In this document: positions 7,579 through 10,552 of the stretch, one piece after another
Position numbering within the stretch: position 1 is the first letter of the stretch
Layout: each line of letters begins with the position of its first letter
From: Streptosporangiaceae bacterium
GTDB taxonomy: Bacteria > Actinomycetota > Actinomycetes > Streptosporangiales > Streptosporangiaceae
Direction: 5' to 3'
DNA length: 10,552 nucleotides
Assembly (NCBI GenBank): GCA_030041195.1
Contig: JASHOI010000370.1
Span: forward strand, 1-10,552
Position numbers and translations under genes: made by a program
Notes under the pieces: generated by a model
Told to the model about the DNA's origin: nothing
Databases searched by the model: none
Seen by the model: the letters and a program-made list of their open reading frames with translations, nothing else

Positions 7579-9438
7579 GTGGAAACCGTCTCGAACCGCC
7601 CCGGACCAGCCGGCACCGGCCTGCGCCCCGGTCCTGGGGACCGGCCGGCGCGCCCGCGGGCCGCCTGGGCGGGCTGGCTCGAGGCGCTGGGGGTGGTGCT
7701 GTCCCCGGCGATCGCGGCGCTGGTGCTGCGGCTCCGGCTGATGGCGCCGAGCGACCTTCCCGACCCGGCCATGCACACCATCTACATCGTCGACCCCCGC
7801 CAGGTGTTCGCCCGCTATGCGGCCGCCTATGCTTCCACCGCCCGGCTGAGGGAGAGCGCCAGGGTCGGGTTCCTGGAGCCGGCCAGACTCGCCTATCTGG
7901 CCTTCGGTGCGGTGCCGGGGTTCTTCGTCATGCGCTACGTGCTCGCCCTGATCGCGGTGGGCCCCGTCTACCTGCTGCTGCGCCGCCTCTACGGCCGCCC
8001 CGCCGGGGTGGTCGGCGTCCTGGTGGTGCTGTCCTCGCCGGTGCTGGTGACCGCCTGGGGCACGGACTACCCGGATTCCGCTGTCGTGTCCTACGCGGCC
8101 GGGGCCCTGGCGTGCCTGGCGATGCCGTGCTCGCCGCGGTGGCGCCGTGCATGGCTGGCTGCCGCCGGGGTGCTGCTCACGGCGGCGGTGTGGTCGCACG
8201 GGGTCGCGGTGCCCCTGGTGGCAGCGACGCTGGTCGGCTATCTGGGCGTGCGGCTGGTGCGGGACCGGGCCGGGCTGCCCGGTGACCTGGTCTTGCTGGC
8301 CGGGGTCGCCGCCGCGGTCACGGGCCTGCTGGTGGTGGGCTCCGCCCTGCTGATCGGCCACGCCAACTTCATCGCGACCACCTGGCAGGCCTACCGCTAC
8401 CTGTCCCAGCCCTCGCAGGTCGTCCAGTGGCACTCGTCGAACTGGCGGTGGGCGCCCTACGTGGCCTACCTGCTGGTGCCGCCCGCCGTGCTCGGCGGGT
8501 TCGTGGTCGCCGTCGCCCGCCGCGGCCGCTCGGTCGCCACCCCGGTGCTGCTGGTCGGGGTGATGTTCGCCACGCAGCTGGTGGTCTACGTCGGGCTGCA
8601 GTTCTTCGGCACCGTGCAGACCCTGGAGGAGCATTACTTCTCCTCCACGCTGTGGGCTGGGGTCTGCCTGGCGTTCGCGATAACCGTCGCCGAGCTGGCC
8701 CGCCCGCTGTCGGGCCGCCCGCTGGCCCGGTGGCTGCCCGCCGCGGTGCTGCTCGCCGTCCCGCTCTGCTACGAGGCCGACCCGCACGTGCCCTCGTTCG
8801 GCTGGGCGCCGTTCGGGGCCATCCTGGCCGCCGCCGTGATCGCCGCGGCCGTCGCGGCGCGCTGGTTCGGCGGGCTCAGGCGACCGCTGGCCGCTGCGGC
8901 GGGCCTCGGGGTCGCGCTCGTCGCGTTCGCCGGCGCCAGCCTGGTGCTCACGGTCGCGCCGATCCCGTCTCACCCCGCGCTGCCCGATACCGTGTTCGAC
9001 CCTCCCCCCGCCTACGCCTCCGCGCTCGGCGGCAGCTGGGCGACCTACCTGGACAGCTACCGGATCGCCACCGCGCTGCCGCTGGTCGCTGGCCCGGCCG
9101 CCTACCAGGGCGAGCAGATCCTCACCTGGTGGCCGATCTCCGACGGCAGCCCCAGTCCGTTCACCGAGTACGCGGGGATGTACCACGGCAAGTTCAACAC
9201 GTTGCCCAGCAATCCGCCGGACCTCACCGCCGCCGACCGGGCGATGCTCAGGGCCAGGCGGCCCGCCGAACTGCTGCTGTACGACACCTCGGCGGCGTCG
9301 TTCCCCACGGCGCTGCGCAACCTCGCCCATTTCCGGCCGACCCTGGTGCGCGCCACGGTGCTGCGCGGCGGCCCGCTGGCCCTGCACGTCTGGCTGATCC
9401 GGCTGGGAAGGTACTACGACGCGCAGACGCGCCGCTAG
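7579..9438 (+). CDS. Large polytopic membrane protein, GT-C-like, 619 aa
   Basis: An integral membrane protein with about 11-12 helices from residue 35 to 460 and an outer C-terminal domain of about 150 residues. In the first outer loop D62 and H66 lie in LPDPAMHTIYIVDPR (60-74). WGTDYPDS follows a helix further on, and EEHYF (350-354) lies in a later loop. The general plan is that of a GT-C glycosyltransferase, but the motifs match the operon proteins poorly, so the function is less certain; it could be a different transferase or a non-catalytic partner. Unlike the three complete operon membrane proteins, its outer tail has no cysteines. GTG 7579 is chosen because a -10-like element lies 7 bases upstream and the frame further upstream overlaps the divergent GT2 gene. 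It ends 7 bases before the stop of the convergent fusion gene. Confidence 0.75.
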   Translation: METVSNRPGPAGTGLRPGPGDRPARPRAAWAGWLEALGVVLSPAIAALVLRLRLMAPSDLPDPAMHTIYIVDPRQVFARYAAAYASTARLRESARVGFLEPARLAYLAFGAVPGFFVMRYVLALIAVGPVYLLLRRLYGRPAGVVGVLVVLSSPVLVTAWGTDYPDSAVVSYAAGALACLAMPCSPRWRRAWLAAAGVLLTAAVWSHGVAVPLVAATLVGYLGVRLVRDRAGLPGDLVLLAGVAAAVTGLLVVGSALLIGHANFIATTWQAYRYLSQPSQVVQWHSSNWRWAPYVAYLLVPPAVLGGFVVAVARRGRSVATPVLLVGVMFATQLVVYVGLQFFGTVQTLEEHYFSSTLWAGVCLAFAITVAELARPLSGRPLARWLPAAVLLAVPLCYEADPHVPSFGWAPFGAILAAAVIAAAVAARWFGGLRRPLAAAAGLGVALVAFAGASLVLTVAPIPSHPALPDTVFDPPPAYASALGGSWATYLDSYRIATALPLVAGPAAYQGEQILTWWPISDGSPSPFTEYAGMYHGKFNTLPSNPPDLTAADRAMLRARRPAELLLYDTSAASFPTALRNLAHFRPTLVRATVLRGGPLALHVWLIRLGRYYDAQTRR

Positions 9439-9454
9439 CGCCCTCCTAGGGTGC
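9438..9454. terminator. Small hairpin between convergent stops
   Basis: A 7-pair stem (six Watson-Crick, one G-U on the plus strand) with a CCT loop spans the two facing stop codons (TAG ending at 9438; TAG at 9448-9446 on the minus strand). It has no T-tract and the G-U becomes a mismatch on the other strand, so it is at most a weak terminator or pause site. Confidence 0.25.
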
Positions 9455-10552
9455 CAGCCGGGCCAGGACAACGATGCCGGGCCCGGTGCCGGGGAAGGCA
9501 CGCTGCACTAGCCGGAACGGGACGGTCCCCCACCGTGTGGCCAGCCCGCGCACGCTGCTGGCCGGCTGCAGCAGCCTGCCGGATCCGGCCGTGCGCTCGG
9601 CCACCGACGTAGCAGCGGCCGCGGAGAGCCGGCGGCGCCCGATCAGGTTGCGGCCGGCCTCCAGGGCGTAGCCCAGCGGAAAGCCGTAGTGCCGCACGTC
9701 GGCCTGGCCAAAGCCGCAGCTGGCCAGCAGGGCGACCAGCGCGTCGGGATCGTAGCGGCGGAAATGGCCCACGAGTTCGTCGGCCGGGCCGTACCGGCGC
9801 TGGTACGCCGGGACCGACAGCAGCAGCCAGCCGCCTGCCCGCAGCCGGGTCGCCCATTCCTTCAGCGCCGCCGCGTCATCCTCGATGTGCTCGAGCACCT
9901 CGAACGCGCATACCAGGTCGAACCGCTCGTCGCCGAGCGCGTCGACGGTGACGTTGCGGACCTCGCCCCGGCCCACCGCGCCGACCCGCCGCCCGGCCAC
10001 CTCGCAGGACTGGCGGTCCGGCTCGACGCCCAGGTACCGGTAGCGCTGCGCCAGCCGGGCCCCGACCGCGCCCTGCCCGCAGCCGACCTCGAGCACGTCG
10101 GTGATGCCCGCGGGCAGCATGCGCTGCACCAGGTCGTACCGCAGCGAGGCGTTCGGCGTCAGCGGAGCCACCACGTCGACGTCGGCGGCCGGCCTGCCTT
10201 GGGTATCCGGGACCATGCCGAGCTCCTCATCATGCAGATCGCCAGATCGCGCCGCCGCCGGCAGCCGCCCGGCCAGCGGGCCGACGATTCGTTCCGGCGC
10301 GAATTCCTCCATGGCCAGGCCGCGTGCCTTCCCGCGCAGCCGGGCCAGTTCCGCGCGGTCATCGGCCAGCCGCAGCAGCGCGGCGGCCAGCGCACCAGGC
10401 TCGCCCGGCGGCACCAGCACAGCCGCGTCGCCGAGGGCGCGCCGCTGCGGCGCGGTGTCTGAGGTCACGATCGCGCACCCGGCGGCGGCGCCCTGGAACA
10501 CCTTGTTCGGCACCACCCGCAGCGCCTTGTCCCCGGTGCCGAAGATGCCGAG
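9446..10552 (-). CDS. GT4 glycosyltransferase C-terminus fused to class I SAM methyltransferase (5' end outside window)
   Basis: The frame is open to the right edge: 368 visible residues. Residues 1 to about 97 are the nucleotide-sugar-binding end of a GT4/GT1-type transferase: LGIFG (1-5), VVPNKVFQ (13-20), AAGCAIVTSD (23-32), then PPGEP and a helix-rich end. Q20 stands where many GT4 enzymes have Glu; some groups with a PNKV(Y/F)Q motif share this. From residue 113 follows a complete methyltransferase of about 256 residues: VLEVGCGQG (SAM-binding motif I, 153-161), GVEPD (175-179), DLVCAFEVLEH (212-222) and HFRRYD (263-268). A cytoplasmic enzyme that adds a sugar and methylates that sugar or a neighbouring one would fit; substrates unknown. 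The two parts share one frame, but a strong internal ribosome site and ATG at 10216 could yield the methyltransferase alone. Confidence 0.82.
   Translation of the reverse strand, partial: LGIFGTGDKALRVVPNKVFQGAAAGCAIVTSDTAPQRRALGDAAVLVPPGEPGALAAALLRLADDRAELARLRGKARGLAMEEFAPERIVGPLAGRLPAAARSGDLHDEELGMVPDTQGRPAADVDVVAPLTPNASLRYDLVQRMLPAGITDVLEVGCGQGAVGARLAQRYRYLGVEPDRQSCEVAGRRVGAVGRGEVRNVTVDALGDERFDLVCAFEVLEHIEDDAAALKEWATRLRAGGWLLLSVPAYQRRYGPADELVGHFRRYDPDALVALLASCGFGQADVRHYGFPLGYALEAGRNLIGRRRLSAAAATSVAERTAGSGRLLQPASSVRGLATRWGTVPFRLVQRAFPGTGPGIVVLARLAP
10223..10228 (-). promoter_or_regulatory. Internal ribosome binding site before methyltransferase ATG (10216)
   Basis: On the minus strand GAGGAG stands 6 bases before an in-frame ATG (10216-10214), an optimal spacing. 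Translation from there would give a 256-residue protein, the usual length of a stand-alone class I methyltransferase. The site is inside the open frame that joins the glycosyltransferase to the methyltransferase. Confidence 0.6.

Noticed and set aside
7486..9501. Upstream extension of the minus-strand GT2 frame to 958 codons
   Set aside because: The extension lies opposite the 619-residue membrane protein and is low-complexity Arg/Gly/Gln/His. Recognisable GT2 sequence begins only at MLNGHRIAVVMPAYN.
9689..10462. Plus-strand open frame over the methyltransferase region
   Set aside because: It is antisense to clear SAM-binding motifs; its own sequence is Arg/Gln/His/Pro-rich with no family resemblance.
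1..10552. tRNA, rRNA, CRISPR, transposase, att sites
   Set aside because: I looked for cloverleaf-like ends, regularly spaced repeats, transposase motifs and terminal inverted repeats and saw none; the only tandem repeat is the 18-base pair at 6669.

Overview
The window is very GC-rich, with G or C at almost every third codon position. It has GTG and TTG starts, ATGA/GTGA stop-start overlaps and two likely leaderless promoters. Together these point to a high-GC actinomycete; I cannot name the genus. Eight protein-coding genes fill nearly all of it. I see no RNA gene, insertion sequence, CRISPR array or origin, and no stretch over 300 bases without a gene.

Layout. (1) Positions 3-6653, plus strand: a five-gene run, open at the left edge. 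It holds the C-terminal end of a DUF2079-like membrane protein, a 715-residue polytopic membrane protein, a membrane-anchored family-2 glycosyltransferase (GT2) of the polyprenyl-phosphate hexose synthase type, and two more polytopic proteins (549 and 460 residues). Three of the four junctions are 4-base ATGA or GTGA overlaps, so this reads as one translationally coupled operon. (2) Positions 6625-7482, minus strand: a soluble GT2 enzyme, overlapping the operon tail-to-tail by 29 bases. (3) Positions 7483-7578: a 96-base divergent control region with a -10-like element about 6-7 bases from each flanking GTG start. (4) Positions 7579-9438, plus strand: a fourth large polytopic protein. (5) Positions 9446-10552, minus strand and running off the right edge: a GT4-type glycosyltransferase C-terminus continuous in frame with a class I SAM-dependent methyltransferase.

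How the genes may work together. The membrane proteins look like GT-C-fold glycosyltransferases: many helices, acidic residues in the first extracytoplasmic loop, and often a C-terminal outer domain. Such enzymes use polyprenyl-phosphate sugars on the outer face of the membrane. The GT2 with two C-terminal helices is the type that makes those donors on the inner face, and the soluble GT2 may make a second donor or act on a lipid-linked intermediate. The GT4-methyltransferase would add and/or methylate a sugar in the cytoplasm. The most economical reading is a cell-envelope glycan or glycoprotein locus. Substrates and product cannot be read from the sequence.

The most notable points are the density of mutually dissimilar GT-C-like proteins, the glycosyltransferase-methyltransferase fusion with a strong internal ribosome site and start, and the compact divergent leaderless promoter pair.
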